NCBI RefSeq assembly: GCF_004339545.1
Contig: NZ_SMGD01000015.1
Coordinates: 1 to 64,000, forward strand
DNA from: Celerinatantimonas diazotrophica
GTDB lineage: Bacteria; Pseudomonadota; Gammaproteobacteria; Enterobacterales; Celerinatantimonadaceae
Direction of reading: 5' to 3'
DNA length: 64,000 nt
Under the pieces are notes generated by a model. The model saw only the letters and a program-made list of their open reading frames with translations, ran no database searches and had not been told where the DNA came from. The position numbers and the translations under genes were made by a program. Below, piece after piece: positions 1-10,043 of the stretch (its first letter is position 1; the number at the start of each line of letters is the position of its first letter).

Positions 1-40
1 TGTGGGGTTTCCCCATGTGAAAGTAGGTCACTGCCAGGCT
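1..40 (+). rRNA. rrf: 5S ribosomal RNA, 3' end only (cut by window edge)
   Basis: The first 40 bases match the conserved 3' end of gammaproteobacterial 5S rRNA: the GTGGGGTTTCCCCATG helix, then GTAGGTCACTGCCAGGC, as in E. coli and Vibrio 5S. The 5' two thirds lie outside the window, so an rrn operon ends here on the plus strand. A strong terminator follows directly. Confidence 0.93.
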
Positions 41-48
41 TCGAATTG

Positions 49-77
49 AGCCCCATCCGTTGGATGGGGCTTTTTTT
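49..77 (+). terminator. rRNA operon Rho-independent terminator
   Basis: A perfect 10-bp stem (AGCCCCATCC with GGATGGGGCT) closes a GTT loop and is followed by seven T residues, starting nine bases after the 5S rRNA end. This is the classic intrinsic terminator of an rrn operon. Confidence 0.93.
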
Positions 78-395
78 ATGGGTGGGATTTTGTCCTTGCT
101 CCGGATTGCTGTTGATTGACGGGCACTGCCTGGTGTTCCCTCGTGTTTATCTTCCAGCGCTCATTCTGCTCTCTGTTATTGTTCAAAGCCCCTGCCCGTA
201 TCACGCTTCCCAGTCCGTTTGACCAATTTTTTATGAACGGATCTCATACGAAATAATGATCGACTATCATACGAATGTGTGAAATTTACATGGATGACGA
301 TGTGATCTGAGTATGGGTCTATGATTATTTACTTTTTTGATTATAATTTGGTTTCTTTACAAATAAATAGGTTACTTTGAAAGGAATTCAAGTCA
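78..395. other. intergenic stretch between rrn and traT-like gene
   Basis: No gene is supported here. The last 100 bases are AT-rich and probably hold the promoter of the lipoprotein gene. A ribosome binding site (AAGGA at 381-385) lies ten bases before the ATG at 396. Confidence 0.5.
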
Positions 396-1130
396 ATGAG
401 AGTGCTCCCTAAGATTGCTGTGATTGCATTTACAGCGATGTGTGTGATGTTAACTGGTTGTTCAGCAACGTATACGGCGATTAAAAAGCGAAATCTTGAT
501 GTGCAGACGAAGATGTCTGATACGGTTTTCTTAGATCCGGTGAAACCGTCAGAACGGGTGGTCTTTTTACAAATCCGTAATACATCAGATCAGCAAGATA
601 TAAAAATTAAGAGTCAAATTGTGGCTGCGATTGAAGCCAAGGGATATCGGGTGACCGATGACCCAGATAAAGCGCACTATATGATCCAAGCCAATATTCT
701 CCAGGTGTCAAAAAGTGATAAAAGTGGCTCTCAAGCTGCGCTGCTAAGTGGATATGGTTCGGGCATCGTTGGTGCGGCTGTAGGGGCTTCCATCGCCGGT
801 GGGGGAACAGGGCGTGTTGGCACCGGACTCATAGGCGGCTTGATTGGGATGGCCGCCGATGCGATGGTTGAAGATGTGTATTTTACCATGGTGACGGATG
901 TGCAAATCTCCGAGCGGGCTGGGCAAGGCGTGAAGGTAACAGAAGAGGATAATGCGCGATTGCACCAAGGGACCAGCGGCTCTAAAAAAATATCCAGTAC
1001 TCAGATAACCCATTGGAAACGCTATCAAACGCGTATCATTAGTGTCGCCAATAAAGTGAACCTAGATTTCAATGAGGCTCTGCCAAAATTGCAGCAGGGG
1101 TTGATCCACTCGATCGCTGGCATTTTATAA
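396..1130 (+). CDS. traT: TraT-family outer-membrane lipoprotein
   Basis: The 244-residue protein has the length of TraT, the surface-exclusion and complement-resistance lipoprotein of F-type plasmids. A signal peptide ends in lipobox LTGC, so Cys22 would be acylated and the protein sent to the outer membrane. After it come the TraT-like segment CSATYTAIKKRNLDVQTKMS and a Gly/Ala-rich hydrophobic stretch (about 110-155). In TraT these cause oligomerisation in the outer membrane and block DNA transfer between like donors. No other tra gene is nearby and the gene sits beside an rrn operon, so it is a chromosomal homologue whose role is more likely envelope or serum resistance than exclusion. 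Start chosen by AAGGA ten bases upstream. It is monocistronic, closed by a terminator at 1199. Confidence 0.85.
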   Translation: MRVLPKIAVIAFTAMCVMLTGCSATYTAIKKRNLDVQTKMSDTVFLDPVKPSERVVFLQIRNTSDQQDIKIKSQIVAAIEAKGYRVTDDPDKAHYMIQANILQVSKSDKSGSQAALLSGYGSGIVGAAVGASIAGGGTGRVGTGLIGGLIGMAADAMVEDVYFTMVTDVQISERAGQGVKVTEEDNARLHQGTSGSKKISSTQITHWKRYQTRIISVANKVNLDFNEALPKLQQGLIHSIAGIL

Positions 1131-1198
1131 ACGGAGCTCTTTGGATGGACACAATTATAGCGTAAGCCAACCATCTAAATAGTGTTGAGATATTGAAG

Positions 1199-1231
1199 AT
1201 CCGATACCGATTGCAGGTATCGGATTTTTTT
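1199..1231 (+). terminator. Rho-independent terminator after the traT-like gene
   Basis: A perfect 10-bp stem (ATCCGATACC / GGTATCGGAT) around a 7-base loop is followed by a run of T. The remaining DNA up to 1450 is AT-rich and should hold the promoter of the next gene. Confidence 0.88.
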
Positions 1232-1450
1232 ATGCTGTGATGCTGTGAATGTCGAAATATGTTCGTTTATTTCTGAATTCAGATTTTGGATAACCAAATT
1301 TTCGCTTTAGCTCATGTATTGGGCCAATATGTGATCAAAATTATATTTTTTGTAAGATCTATTAAATATTTTTATCTATATGAGTTATTTAACATTTTTA
1401 AAATTGGTTAACCAATAATATGAATATTCCATTGTGATAGGGGAAGCAAG

Positions 1451-2875
1451 ATGGATGTTCATTCTCATCAGGATCAGACAGCTGTAAAAATGCCTGAATT
1501 AGCAAAGCCTTTCGGTATGCGAGATAAGATCGGATACGCTTTAGGTGATTTGGCGAATAATCTTACTTTCGTGATCTCTGCAGTCTTTCTTTTAAAGTTT
1601 TATACCGATGTCATGGGGGTTTCAGCTGAACTTGTTGGTTTCATGATGTTGGTGAGTAAAGTGGTCGATGCTTTTACCGATGTGACTATGGGACAGCTGG
1701 TTGATCGCTGTCAACCTAATGCAAAAGGTAAATTTGCCCCTTGGTTATTGCGAATGAGTGGTCCGGTGGCTGTTGCAACTGTTTTGCTATTCCCTGTTTG
1801 GTTTGCTCATATGCCAATGGGTTTTAAAGTGTTCTGGATGTTTTTCTCTTATCTTCTTTGGGGAAGTGTCTGTTATACCGGGATTAATATTCCATATGGC
1901 TCAATGGCATCTGCTATTTCTAGCGACCCAATTGATCGGACGGCTTTGTCATCTTGGCGCACGGTGGGAGCGACCGTGGGGATTATGATTGTTGGGGTGA
2001 TCTTACCGTTATTTGTTTTTTATAAACAACCTAATGGTCACTCGGTATTGTCATCTGAACACTTGGCCGTTGGGGCGCTTGTCTGTGCGTTTCTAATGGT
2101 TGGTTGTTATATTGGTTGTTACTTTATGTGTACTGAGCGCATTAAAGTAAAAAAGTTAACAGTGAAGTTTTCACTTGCGAAGCTGTTATCCAGCCTGATT
2201 CATGATCGCGCTCTTATCGGGATCGTGTTTAGCTCATTATTGTTGTTGGTTACGCAATTGTCGTTAACCGGAACCGGTGCCTATATCTACCCCAATTATT
2301 TTGGGAATGCTTCGGCTTTTTCAGTTGCTGTTTTTCTGGGTGTCATTATTACCTTTGCTTTTACCCCTTTTGTAGTGAAATTATCCCAGTGGTTTGGGAA
2401 GAAAGAGATCTCACTTGTAAGCTCTGTAGTGAGTACCGTTTCGCTATTTGTACTCTATTGGCTGCATACGCATAACATTTATGTTTGGTTCGTTTTTTAT
2501 GCCATTGGTTATATTGGGATTGCAATTTTTACCCTGGTTTGTTGGGCGATGATTACGGATGTCATTGATGCGAATGAGCTCAAGACACTCCGGCGAGAAG
2601 ATGGCTCTGTTTATTCTCTCTATTCTTTTTTCAGAAAAATTGGTCAGGCATTAGCTTCTGGTTTAACCGGGATCATGTTATCCGTCGTTGGGTATTCATC
2701 GACAACTGCTTTTAGCCAGCCGGTTGTTGATGGAATTTATGATATTACTTGTCTCATTCCAGCAATCAGTTCGTTGGCTTTCGTGATTGTGCTGTGGTTC
2801 CTGTATCCATTAAATAAAAAGGCAGTGGCTCGCAATGTTGATGCCCTGCGTCGACTTCGCGCTAAGGATGCGTGA
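1451..2875 (+). CDS. GPH-family sugar:cation symporter (MelB/YicJ-like)
   Basis: A 474-residue inner-membrane carrier with about twelve hydrophobic segments. The N-terminal run from MRDKIGYALGDLANN through YTDVMG to a DAFTDVTMGQLVDR motif near residue 70 is characteristic of glycoside-pentoside-hexuronide:cation symporters (melibiose, glucuronide and xyloside carriers), which import small glycosides with Na+ or H+. RBS GGGGAAG precedes the ATG. The stop overlaps a GTG of the esterase frame, so the two genes form a dicistron. That partner suggests an esterified oligosaccharide or glycoside as substrate, but no glycoside hydrolase is adjacent and the sugar cannot be named. Confidence 0.85.
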   Translation: MDVHSHQDQTAVKMPELAKPFGMRDKIGYALGDLANNLTFVISAVFLLKFYTDVMGVSAELVGFMMLVSKVVDAFTDVTMGQLVDRCQPNAKGKFAPWLLRMSGPVAVATVLLFPVWFAHMPMGFKVFWMFFSYLLWGSVCYTGINIPYGSMASAISSDPIDRTALSSWRTVGATVGIMIVGVILPLFVFYKQPNGHSVLSSEHLAVGALVCAFLMVGCYIGCYFMCTERIKVKKLTVKFSLAKLLSSLIHDRALIGIVFSSLLLLVTQLSLTGTGAYIYPNYFGNASAFSVAVFLGVIITFAFTPFVVKLSQWFGKKEISLVSSVVSTVSLFVLYWLHTHNIYVWFVFYAIGYIGIAIFTLVCWAMITDVIDANELKTLRREDGSVYSLYSFFRKIGQALASGLTGIMLSVVGYSSTTAFSQPVVDGIYDITCLIPAISSLAFVIVLWFLYPLNKKAVARNVDALRRLRAKDA

Positions 2876-2886
2876 TAAGGATTTGT

Positions 2887-3687
2887 ATGCTCTCAACATG
2901 TCAATTTTTTAGTTCAGTATTGGCAACAAACGTCACTATCAATGTCGTAGTGCCAACGCCAGAAGGTGAAGAACAAATTATTGAAGAAAATTTTGTGCAA
3001 AATTATCCCTATCAAAGTGGTTTTCCAGTCATCTATCTATTGCACGGCGCTTATGGAAACTGCCACTCTTGGGTTCGTTTTAGCAGTATTGAGCGCTATG
3101 CGCAGAAGCATCGCTGCGTATTGGTAATGGCATCGGCTGAGAACAGCTTTTATCACAATGAAGTCTATGGCAATCGATATTATGACTTCTTCGCGGATGA
3201 ATTACCGCAGATGGTTGGCAACGTTTTTCCAATTTCGACTGAGCGCAGTAAAACATTCGTAGCCGGATTTTCAATGGGGGGATATGGCGCCTGGCTTTTG
3301 GCACTTAAACATCCAGAGCGCTTCGCCAAGGCTGCCAGTTTATCCGGGGCATTAGATTTAGCCTATCTACATGAGTCACCCCAATATGGTGTTGATGATG
3401 GTCCAATCCCATGGCATCGATTATTCAAAGATCCGCAGAATTTACGTCGAAGCAACTCAGATTTAATAAAACTGTATGACGATCTTCAAGCAAGTGGTCG
3501 TGCTATCCCTGCACTTTATCAGTCCATTGGGTTGGACGATCCGCTTTATGAGCTCAATCTTAAAGTAAAAGAACAATTGACTCAGCGTCAGGCTCAGTTG
3601 CTATTTTATAGTGAACCAGGCGGACATAACTGGGAATTTTGGGATCAAGATATTCAACGTGTGTTGCAGTGGATGCTCCCTAGCTAA
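2887..3687 (+). CDS. alpha/beta-hydrolase esterase (esterase D / tributyrin-esterase-like)
   Basis: PF00756-type esterase of 266 residues. Visible are the oxyanion-region YLLHGAYGN, the nucleophile elbow GFSMGGYGAW (Ser about residue 129) and a late GGHNWEFW carrying the catalytic His. The fold is shared by S-formylglutathione hydrolase, acetyl and feruloyl esterases. I choose ATG 2887 because AAGG lies six bases upstream; a GTG at 2872 overlapping the symporter stop is possible but has no better RBS. There is no convincing signal peptide, so the enzyme is probably cytoplasmic and removes acyl groups from the sugar brought in by the upstream symporter. It converges on murQ with only ten bases between. 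Confidence 0.8.
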   Translation: MLSTCQFFSSVLATNVTINVVVPTPEGEEQIIEENFVQNYPYQSGFPVIYLLHGAYGNCHSWVRFSSIERYAQKHRCVLVMASAENSFYHNEVYGNRYYDFFADELPQMVGNVFPISTERSKTFVAGFSMGGYGAWLLALKHPERFAKAASLSGALDLAYLHESPQYGVDDGPIPWHRLFKDPQNLRRSNSDLIKLYDDLQASGRAIPALYQSIGLDDPLYELNLKVKEQLTQRQAQLLFYSEPGGHNWEFWDQDIQRVLQWMLPS

Positions 3688-3697
3688 CTTCGGCTAT

Positions 3698-4627
3698 TTA
3701 ATAGACAGACAGGGTATTTTTTATCGCTGTTTTTAAATGTCCATCTGCTTTGTCTAACTGTGTTTGAGCCTGTTCTGCATCTAACTGGGTCATGGCCATT
3801 AAAATAGCGATTTTTAACTGTCCGTTGGCTGCTCTGAGTAGATGCTCAGCCTGAGCTCGATTGCAATCTGTCAATTGCATGAGAATACCCAATGAGCGTG
3901 CTTTGAGCTTTAGGTTAGATGCTTTGAGATCGACCATAAAATTCTCATAACATTTACCCATCTGGACCATTGCTGCGGTGGTGAGCATGTTGAGAATTAA
4001 TTTTTGTGCGGTGCCTGATTTGAGCCGAGTGGAACCTGCGAGTACCTCTGGACCCACTATTGGTGTTAATGCCAGCTGTGCTTTTTGGGCAATGGGTGAA
4101 TCAGCGTTGCAGCTAAGAGCAATGGTGGTTGCACCGATAACCTGACTATATTCTAGCGCGCCAATCACATACGGGGTTCGGCCACTGGCAGCAATTCCGA
4201 CGACGACATCTTTTGATGTTAGTTCAAGTGCTTGTAGATCGTCTTGGGCAAGGGCTGGAGAGTCTTCAGCGCCCTCTTGGGCTTTAAACATCGCCTCTTT
4301 GCCACCTGCAATCAAGCCGATCACTTGCTGATCGTTGACACCAAAAGTGGGCGGGCATTCACTGGCATCTAATACGCCTAAGCGACCGCTGGTTCCTGCA
4401 CCCACATAGATTAGACGGCCATTTTGGCGAAAACTTTGGCAAATCAGGTCCACAGCCTGGGCTATTTGTGGCAGAATTTTGGCAATGGCGTTTGGTACCT
4501 GTGCATCTTGCTGATTCATCAGAGTCACAATAGCGAGGCTATTCAGCTCATCCAGCTTTTGCGTCGCTGGATTTGATTGCTCGGAAGTCAGCGTTGTAAG
4601 TTCCTGAATGAGGTTATCGTTTTGCAT
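3698..4627 (-). CDS. murQ: N-acetylmuramic acid 6-phosphate etherase
   Basis: A 309-residue SIS-domain enzyme that splits the D-lactyl ether of MurNAc-6-phosphate to give GlcNAc-6-phosphate and D-lactate. Diagnostic segments are [20 protein letters not shown] near residue 75, with the catalytic Glu, then [11 protein letters not shown] and [17 protein letters not shown]. Length fits the family (about 300). It is the second gene of an operon with anmK, 11 bases downstream, the usual peptidoglycan-recycling arrangement. The D-lactate released could feed the quinone-linked D-lactate dehydrogenase at 7825, though the two are not co-transcribed. Confidence 0.96.
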   Translation of the reverse strand: MQNDNLIQELTTLTSEQSNPATQKLDELNSLAIVTLMNQQDAQVPNAIAKILPQIAQAVDLICQSFRQNGRLIYVGAGTSGRLGVLDASECPPTFGVNDQQVIGLIAGGKEAMFKAQEGAEDSPALAQDDLQALELTSKDVVVGIAASGRTPYVIGALEYSQVIGATTIALSCNADSPIAQKAQLALTPIVGPEVLAGSTRLKSGTAQKLILNMLTTAAMVQMGKCYENFMVDLKASNLKLKARSLGILMQLTDCNRAQAEHLLRAANGQLKIAILMAMTQLDAEQAQTQLDKADGHLKTAIKNTLSVY

Positions 4628-4638
4628 TCTGCTCTCTT

Positions 4639-5751
4639 TTATCGAATGATTGGATCAGCCTGAAATATACCACCTAAGATGGACGCTCTGCTGGCACCGG
4701 ATATATTGGGCATATCGATAGCGATACCTTTTAAGCATTGCCTTGCTAACCAAGCAAAAGCTATCGCTTCCATATAGTCTGAATGGATACCTTTTTCGTC
4801 GGTGGTTAGAACCTGCCAATTGGGTAACTGGTTTTGTAGGCGTTTCATCAGTGCACTATTGTGGGCGCCCCCTCCGCATACGAGTAACTCGCCAGATGGG
4901 TAGTTTTGCAGTGGCTCGGTAATGGTTATGGCGGTCAACTCTAACAAGGTTGCCTGCACATCTTCTGGTTTTTCTTGATGATTCAAGTGTGATTGCAGCC
5001 AATCGAGATTAAAATGTTCTCGTCCGGTGCTTTTTGGGGCGGGTTGGGTGAAATAGTCATCGTGACGAAGGGCCGTTAAGAGCTCGGGAATGATGGTTCC
5101 AGTGAGCGCCCAGCGGCCATCCTCGTCCATTGGTAGTTGCCGACAATGGTTGATCCAACTGTCGAGTAATATATTCCCTGGGCCGGTGTCATAGCCACTT
5201 ACCGGCGTATCTGCTTGTAAAATTGAGATATTGGCAATTCCCCCGATATTTAGAACGACCACTGTCTCATCACTCTTGCCGAATAATGCATGGTGAAATG
5301 CTGGCACCAACGGCGCACCTTGTCCCCCATAGGCTAAATCTTTGCTGCGAAAATCGGCAATAGTGGTAATTTGCGTTTGCGCTGCAATCAGGCTCGGGTT
5401 ATTCAGTTGTATACTATAGGGATACGGTGGTTGTGGGTGATGCTGGACGGTCTGACCGTGACACCCAATGGCCTGGACATCCTTTTTATCGAAACCTGCA
5501 CAGTCACACATGTGATTAATCGCATCGCTATAGCATTGGCTAAGCCAAGTTGTGGCATAACCTATCTGACTGATAGGAAGTGCTTTATTAAGAGCAATGT
5601 GATGGAGTAACTCGTGCAGTTCTGATGGGAACTGGTCATTGAAGCTAGCGATTAATGTGGGTTGCTGCTTTGAAAAATCGACAGCAACCACATCGATTCC
5701 ATCCAAACTTGTTCCTGACATAACGCCAATATAGAGCTCAGCTTGTTGCAT
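4639..5751 (-). CDS. anmK: anhydro-N-acetylmuramic acid kinase
   Basis: A 370-residue ASKHA-fold kinase that phosphorylates and hydrolyses 1,6-anhydroMurNAc to MurNAc-6-phosphate, the substrate of MurQ. Seen are [12 protein letters not shown] at the N-terminus, [31 protein letters not shown] and [12 protein letters not shown], all AnmK signatures. The frame is open further upstream to 5829, but the family starts just before [13 protein letters not shown] 5751 has AGGAG ten bases upstream, giving family-typical length. It is the first gene of the anmK-murQ operon. Confidence 0.95.
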   Translation of the reverse strand: MQQAELYIGVMSGTSLDGIDVVAVDFSKQQPTLIASFNDQFPSELHELLHHIALNKALPISQIGYATTWLSQCYSDAINHMCDCAGFDKKDVQAIGCHGQTVQHHPQPPYPYSIQLNNPSLIAAQTQITTIADFRSKDLAYGGQGAPLVPAFHHALFGKSDETVVVLNIGGIANISILQADTPVSGYDTGPGNILLDSWINHCRQLPMDEDGRWALTGTIIPELLTALRHDDYFTQPAPKSTGREHFNLDWLQSHLNHQEKPEDVQATLLELTAITITEPLQNYPSGELLVCGGGAHNSALMKRLQNQLPNWQVLTTDEKGIHSDYMEAIAFAWLARQCLKGIAIDMPNISGASRASILGGIFQADPIIR

Positions 5752-6281
5752 TGAGATCATACTCCTAATCATAAACAGCCAGTGTTGGTGAGGACTGTTC
5801 GGATGTCTCTGGCCGATAATGTCATCCATTTTAGCGGATTTGGTTTTTGATTTACTAGTAAATTAATGGCGTTGCGCTTTGAGTAGCAATTTATTGTCGA
5901 GGCAAAATTCAATGATACCGATGGGACTCTATGGATGGCCCGTGTCGGCTTACTTTAAGTCATGATCAATCGATGGGCGTTGCATGTTTGGGCGTATTAA
6001 CCAATCTATCGGGTCTAATGACGCAATGATGCTATTATCTAGAATATCATCAGGTATTGGCTGTATAGTGACCAACTGATAGATAAATTGTTTACGCTAT
6101 AGACATCATGATGGTATGAAACATCAGTTGTATACGTAACGTTAAAAATTGGTACACTCAATACGCTATCCCCGGTTTGGCGGTTATCTTACTGGTGATA
6201 TTTCCTAAGGAGTTCGATAGACCGTCAGACATCATATTCGCTGATAAAATAACTACTGACTTCATGAAATACGAGGTATTT
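5752..6281. other. intergenic stretch between divergent anmK and dkgA-like genes
   Basis: About 530 bases with no supportable gene. It must contain the two outward promoters. The frame of the reductase stays open to 6177, but that N-terminal extension lacks family similarity. No convincing operator or hairpin was seen. Confidence 0.5.
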
Positions 6282-7112
6282 ATGCCAACTCAACAATCAT
6301 TCATTCCACTATCTGATGGCAACACTATCCCGCAGATAGGACTTGGCGTTTGGCAAGCAAGCCAAGAGCAAGCAGCCAATGCCGTCTATGTAGCCATTGA
6401 GTCTGGGTATCGTCATATTGATACCGCCTCTGTTTATAAGAACGAGGAAGGGGTTGGGCAGGGGATTAAGCAAGCGGGTATCTCTAGAGAGGAACTGTTT
6501 GTAACCACCAAAATATGGAACACGGATCAAGGGTTTGATAAAGCTACCGCGGCCTTGGATGCCAGTCTGGAGCGGTTGCAATTATCCTATGTCGATTTAT
6601 TGCTGATTCATTGGCCATTTCCAAAGATGGATCTTTATCTTGAAACGTGGAAAGCCTTGATTGCAGCGCAAGCACAAGGAAAGGTCAGATCGATTGGCGT
6701 ATCGAATTTTAATCTGGAGCATTTACAGCGTTTGATTGATGAAACTGGCGTAACACCTGTATTGAACCAAGTTGAGTTACATCCTTTCTGGCAGCAAAAC
6801 GCTCTGCAACAAACGCACAAGACTCTGGGGATTGAAACCGAAGCATGGAGTCCACTGGGACAAGGAAAGGCTTTAAATCATCCTACGCTTAATGCTATTG
6901 CTGAGAAACATGGGAAGAGCTCAGCGCAAGTGATTATTCGTTGGCATGTGCAACAGGGACGAATCGTCATCCCGAAATCGGTAACACCCAGTCGGATTCA
7001 AGAAAACTTTAATGTTTTTGATTTCGCGTTAGATGCAGATGATTTAGTGAATATTGCAGCCATCGATAACGGCGGGCGTTTAGGCCCCGATCCTCTGGAA
7101 TTTCCTGAGTAA
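6282..7112 (+). CDS. dkgA: aldo/keto reductase, DkgA-like (2,5-diketo-D-gluconate / methylglyoxal reductase)
   Basis: NADPH-dependent AKR of 276 residues. The catalytic tetrad is visible: Asp47 and Tyr52 in IDTASVYKNEEGVG, Lys77 in FVTTKIWN, His110 in LIHWPFP. The run LQRLIDETGVTPVLNQVELH and the IPKSVTPSRIQENF cofactor-binding segment are nearly those of E. coli DkgA, so this is DkgA rather than DkgB. Known substrates include 2,5-diketo-D-gluconate, methylglyoxal and other aldehydes. I place the start at ATG 6282, with GAGG six bases upstream; the longer frame from 6177 would add 35 residues foreign to the family. It stands alone. Confidence 0.9.
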   Translation: MPTQQSFIPLSDGNTIPQIGLGVWQASQEQAANAVYVAIESGYRHIDTASVYKNEEGVGQGIKQAGISREELFVTTKIWNTDQGFDKATAALDASLERLQLSYVDLLLIHWPFPKMDLYLETWKALIAAQAQGKVRSIGVSNFNLEHLQRLIDETGVTPVLNQVELHPFWQQNALQQTHKTLGIETEAWSPLGQGKALNHPTLNAIAEKHGKSSAQVIIRWHVQQGRIVIPKSVTPSRIQENFNVFDFALDADDLVNIAAIDNGGRLGPDPLEFPE

Positions 7113-7824
7113 CAAACAAGGCCGTTATCATTGTATGGTAACGGTCATATCCCTTCGGTAGATAATCTAAGATCAGAGCTACAAAATGCTGGATTCCATA
7201 TTTTATAAATAAATATTTACGAGCGAAAAAAATTAATTCATATAACGGTGCATGTAAAAAATAGACTCAAAATCTTAAGCTTCATTCAATCGGAGGACAT
7301 TGTTCTAATGGTCTCTAATTTTGCTAAAAATATGTCATTAAATACTTATATCGATTTTCCAAGGCACTTGTTTAACTTTTTGAAAATGTCAAAAGAATAT
7401 TGCCTTCGCTATTTTTAGCTAATTTTTAAACCGCTATTTATTCCTGAGCAGTGTTATTTTTCAATCGTCATTCTAAGTTGTGATGACTCAAGATGCCGAT
7501 TTTTATCTGGCGGTTATTAATATGAGAGAAATGACTCACGAATGGTATGTGATGTTCGAGTGCTCTGTATCGTAAAAATACGGATATGCATCCTGATTTA
7601 ATCTGACTGATGCGGCTTTGACACATTGATTAATCAGCGTTTTCGGCGTAAATTTATCAGAGATTTTTAACAAAAAAATAATATTTAAATAACGAAAAAG
7701 CGATCGACCAAGAACGCGTCGCGACGTCTTTTTAAGTCCGTGTACCATAGCCTTATTATTGCGATGAAACCACGAGGTTTGACCCGTTTTTCCGATGTTT
7801 TAATTATGATGTCAAAGGAGCTAT
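7113..7824. other. intergenic stretch upstream of dld
   Basis: About 710 AT-rich bases. An imperfect hairpin just after the reductase (about 7120-7146, no T tract) may end its transcript. A 70-codon minus-strand frame at 7536-7748 has no recognisable similarity and no RBS, so I do not call it. An AAAGGAG RBS lies just before dld. Confidence 0.45.
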
Positions 7825-9540
7825 ATGGCACAGTTAAGTGAAGAAAATCGCCAATTGATCGGGCGGTTTAATGACATCGTTGGTCATTCTCACGTTCTCA
7901 CCAAAAATTCCGCAACTCGTCGTTATCGCAAAGGGTTTCGCTTTGGCGATGGCCCTGTTCTGGCTGTAGTTAAGCCGGGTTCGCTTTATCAGCAATGGCA
8001 AATTTTACAAGCCTGTGTTGAAGCAGATGTGATTGTCATTACTCAAGCGGCTAATACGGGACTAACGGGGGGGTCAACTCCGGATGGCGATGATTATGAT
8101 CGACCGATAGTTATTGTGAATGTGATGCGCATAAATCAGGTTCACTTAATTCAGAATGGTGAGCAAGTCGTTTGTCTGCCAGGGTCAACCCTCGACGAGC
8201 TCGAAAAACGACTAAGACCTTTGGGACGTGAACCTCACTCAGTGATTGGTTCATCGTGTTTGGGGGCCTCGGTGCTTGGCGGAATTTGTAATAACTCAGG
8301 TGGTTCACTGGTGCGGCGTGGGCCAGCTTACACCGAGTTGGCAATTTTTGCTCAGCTTGATGAACAGGGGCAGTTAAAACTGGTTAATCACTTGGGAATT
8401 GAATTGGGAGATGATCCTAAAACCATTCTCAGTCAGTTAGAAAAAGGGCAATTTAAGCAAATTCATAGCATGGAAAACGCCAAAGCCAGCGATAACGAAT
8501 ATCAAGAACATATTCGTGATGTAGATGCTAATAGTGCGGCGCGTTTTAATGCAGATCCTCGACGCTTATATGAAGCGTCCGGATGCGCTGGTAAATTAAT
8601 GGTATTTGCCGTTCGTCTTGATACATTTGAAGCACAAAAAGACAACCAAGTCTTTTACATTGGAACGAATGATCCAGATGTGCTTGAAGATTTGCGTCGT
8701 GAGATGCTGGCGCATTTTAAGTCGCTACCGATTTCGGGCGAATATATTCACCGTGATTGTTACGATATTGCAGAAAAATACGGTAAAGACACATTTTTAA
8801 TGATCAACTGGCTGGGAACCGATCGGTTACCCCTGTTTTTTTCACTCAAAAGCCGCTTTGATGGTTGGTGTGCCCAGATCCCTGGACTGTCCGAAACACT
8901 AAGTGATCGTATTTTACAAGGGCTGAGTCGCTTGTTCCCCAACCATTTGCCAAAACGGATGCAGCAATATCGTCAGGGCTATGAGCATCACCTATTACTC
9001 AAAATGGCTGGCGATGGTATTGATGAAGCCCGCCAGTATTTAAAAGCGTTCTTTAAGAGCCATGAAGGTGACTTTTTTGAATGTACTCCAGATGAGGGGA
9101 AAAAAGCCTTTTTACATCGCTTTGCAGCCGCTGGTGCAGCGGTGCGCTATCGGGCTGTGCATCCCGATACGGTTGAGGACATCGTCGCTTTGGATATAGC
9201 GTTAAAACGCAACGAACGTCAATGGGAAGAACATCTACCAGAGGATATTGATAAAGATATCTTAGTTAAGCTCTATTATGGCCATTTTTTCTGCCATGTT
9301 TTCCATCAGGATTATGTGATTCGTAAAGGCGCCAATTGTTTGGAATTAGAGCATAAAATGTGGGCATTGCTCGATCAGCGCCAGGCACAGTATCCGGCTG
9401 AACATAATGTCGGCCATCTGTATCCAGCTGGGTCTGAGCAGGCTAAATTTTATCAAGAACTCGACCCATGTAATGCGTTTAACCCAGGGATAGGTCAAAC
9501 CTCTAAATGTAAACATTGGCATGAGCATACGCCTCATTGA
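7825..9540 (+). CDS. dld: quinone-dependent D-lactate dehydrogenase
   Basis: A 571-residue protein, the length of E. coli Dld, the FAD-containing peripheral inner-membrane enzyme that oxidises D-lactate to pyruvate and reduces ubiquinone. The N-terminal PCMH-type FAD-binding domain shows ITQAANTGLTGGSTPDG (about 72-89) and GSSCLGASVLGGICNNSGGS. The C-terminal half carries the membrane-binding domain typical of Dld, with RKGANCLELEHKM and HNVGHLYPAG near the end. A strong RBS (AAAGGAG) precedes the ATG. It is monocistronic. Confidence 0.96.
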   Translation: MAQLSEENRQLIGRFNDIVGHSHVLTKNSATRRYRKGFRFGDGPVLAVVKPGSLYQQWQILQACVEADVIVITQAANTGLTGGSTPDGDDYDRPIVIVNVMRINQVHLIQNGEQVVCLPGSTLDELEKRLRPLGREPHSVIGSSCLGASVLGGICNNSGGSLVRRGPAYTELAIFAQLDEQGQLKLVNHLGIELGDDPKTILSQLEKGQFKQIHSMENAKASDNEYQEHIRDVDANSAARFNADPRRLYEASGCAGKLMVFAVRLDTFEAQKDNQVFYIGTNDPDVLEDLRREMLAHFKSLPISGEYIHRDCYDIAEKYGKDTFLMINWLGTDRLPLFFSLKSRFDGWCAQIPGLSETLSDRILQGLSRLFPNHLPKRMQQYRQGYEHHLLLKMAGDGIDEARQYLKAFFKSHEGDFFECTPDEGKKAFLHRFAAAGAAVRYRAVHPDTVEDIVALDIALKRNERQWEEHLPEDIDKDILVKLYYGHFFCHVFHQDYVIRKGANCLELEHKMWALLDQRQAQYPAEHNVGHLYPAGSEQAKFYQELDPCNAFNPGIGQTSKCKHWHEHTPH

Positions 9541-10018
9541 GAATGATGCTGATCGGCATCACTCTAAAGGCGTGTTGGTGATTAAAATAGAGCCATTTGT
9601 CTTTCTAGATACACCCATCAAACCTTTCTTTTGTTAAGGAAATATCGAATAAAGAGAGATTATGGTGGGTCGTTCGCAACAAACTATGGAATGATTAAAA
9701 CAGGTGGCGAGGTATACTCTTTCCCTCGTTTAATCTTCCCCTGCATGCCAGATTGCGTTGGCCTTGATTGGCCTAAATCGCTTGAGTATCCATGTGTTTG
9801 GCAAGGACAGTCGTTGTCTGTATTGCACCATTTATAATCTTGCGCAATTGCCATCATGCCTCAATACCTCACGGCTGTTTCACGAGTCACCCTGCTAAAT
9901 AATCCCGCTATGCTCTGCATTTGATCATGTATGTGGAGGCGATCTTTGTGCTGAGGCGTTAATTTTTTTCACAGAAATATTGCATAAAAAAATTAAATCC
10001 ATATTATTGAATGAAGTT
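9541..10018. other. intergenic stretch between dld and efe operon
   Basis: About 480 bases without a supported gene. A TGATGC/GCATCA stem with a 6-base loop at 9544-9561 right after dld may stop transcription, but no T tract follows. The promoter of the efe operon should lie near the right end, next to the Fur box at 10019. Confidence 0.45.
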
Positions 10019-10037
10019 GATAATGATTTTCATTTAG
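10019..10037 (+). promoter_or_regulatory. predicted Fur box of the efe operon
   Basis: GATAATGATTTTCATTTAG matches about 15 of 19 positions of the Fur consensus GATAATGATAATCATTATC. It ends six bases before the efeU ATG and overlaps the weak RBS. Iron-loaded Fur bound here could hinder translation start as well as transcription. Its location before an iron operon supports the call. Confidence 0.8.
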
Positions 10038-10043
10038 GTTTTT

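Noticed and set aside
7536..7748. 70-codon minus-strand frame upstream of dld
   Set aside because: No family, no RBS, AT-driven composition.
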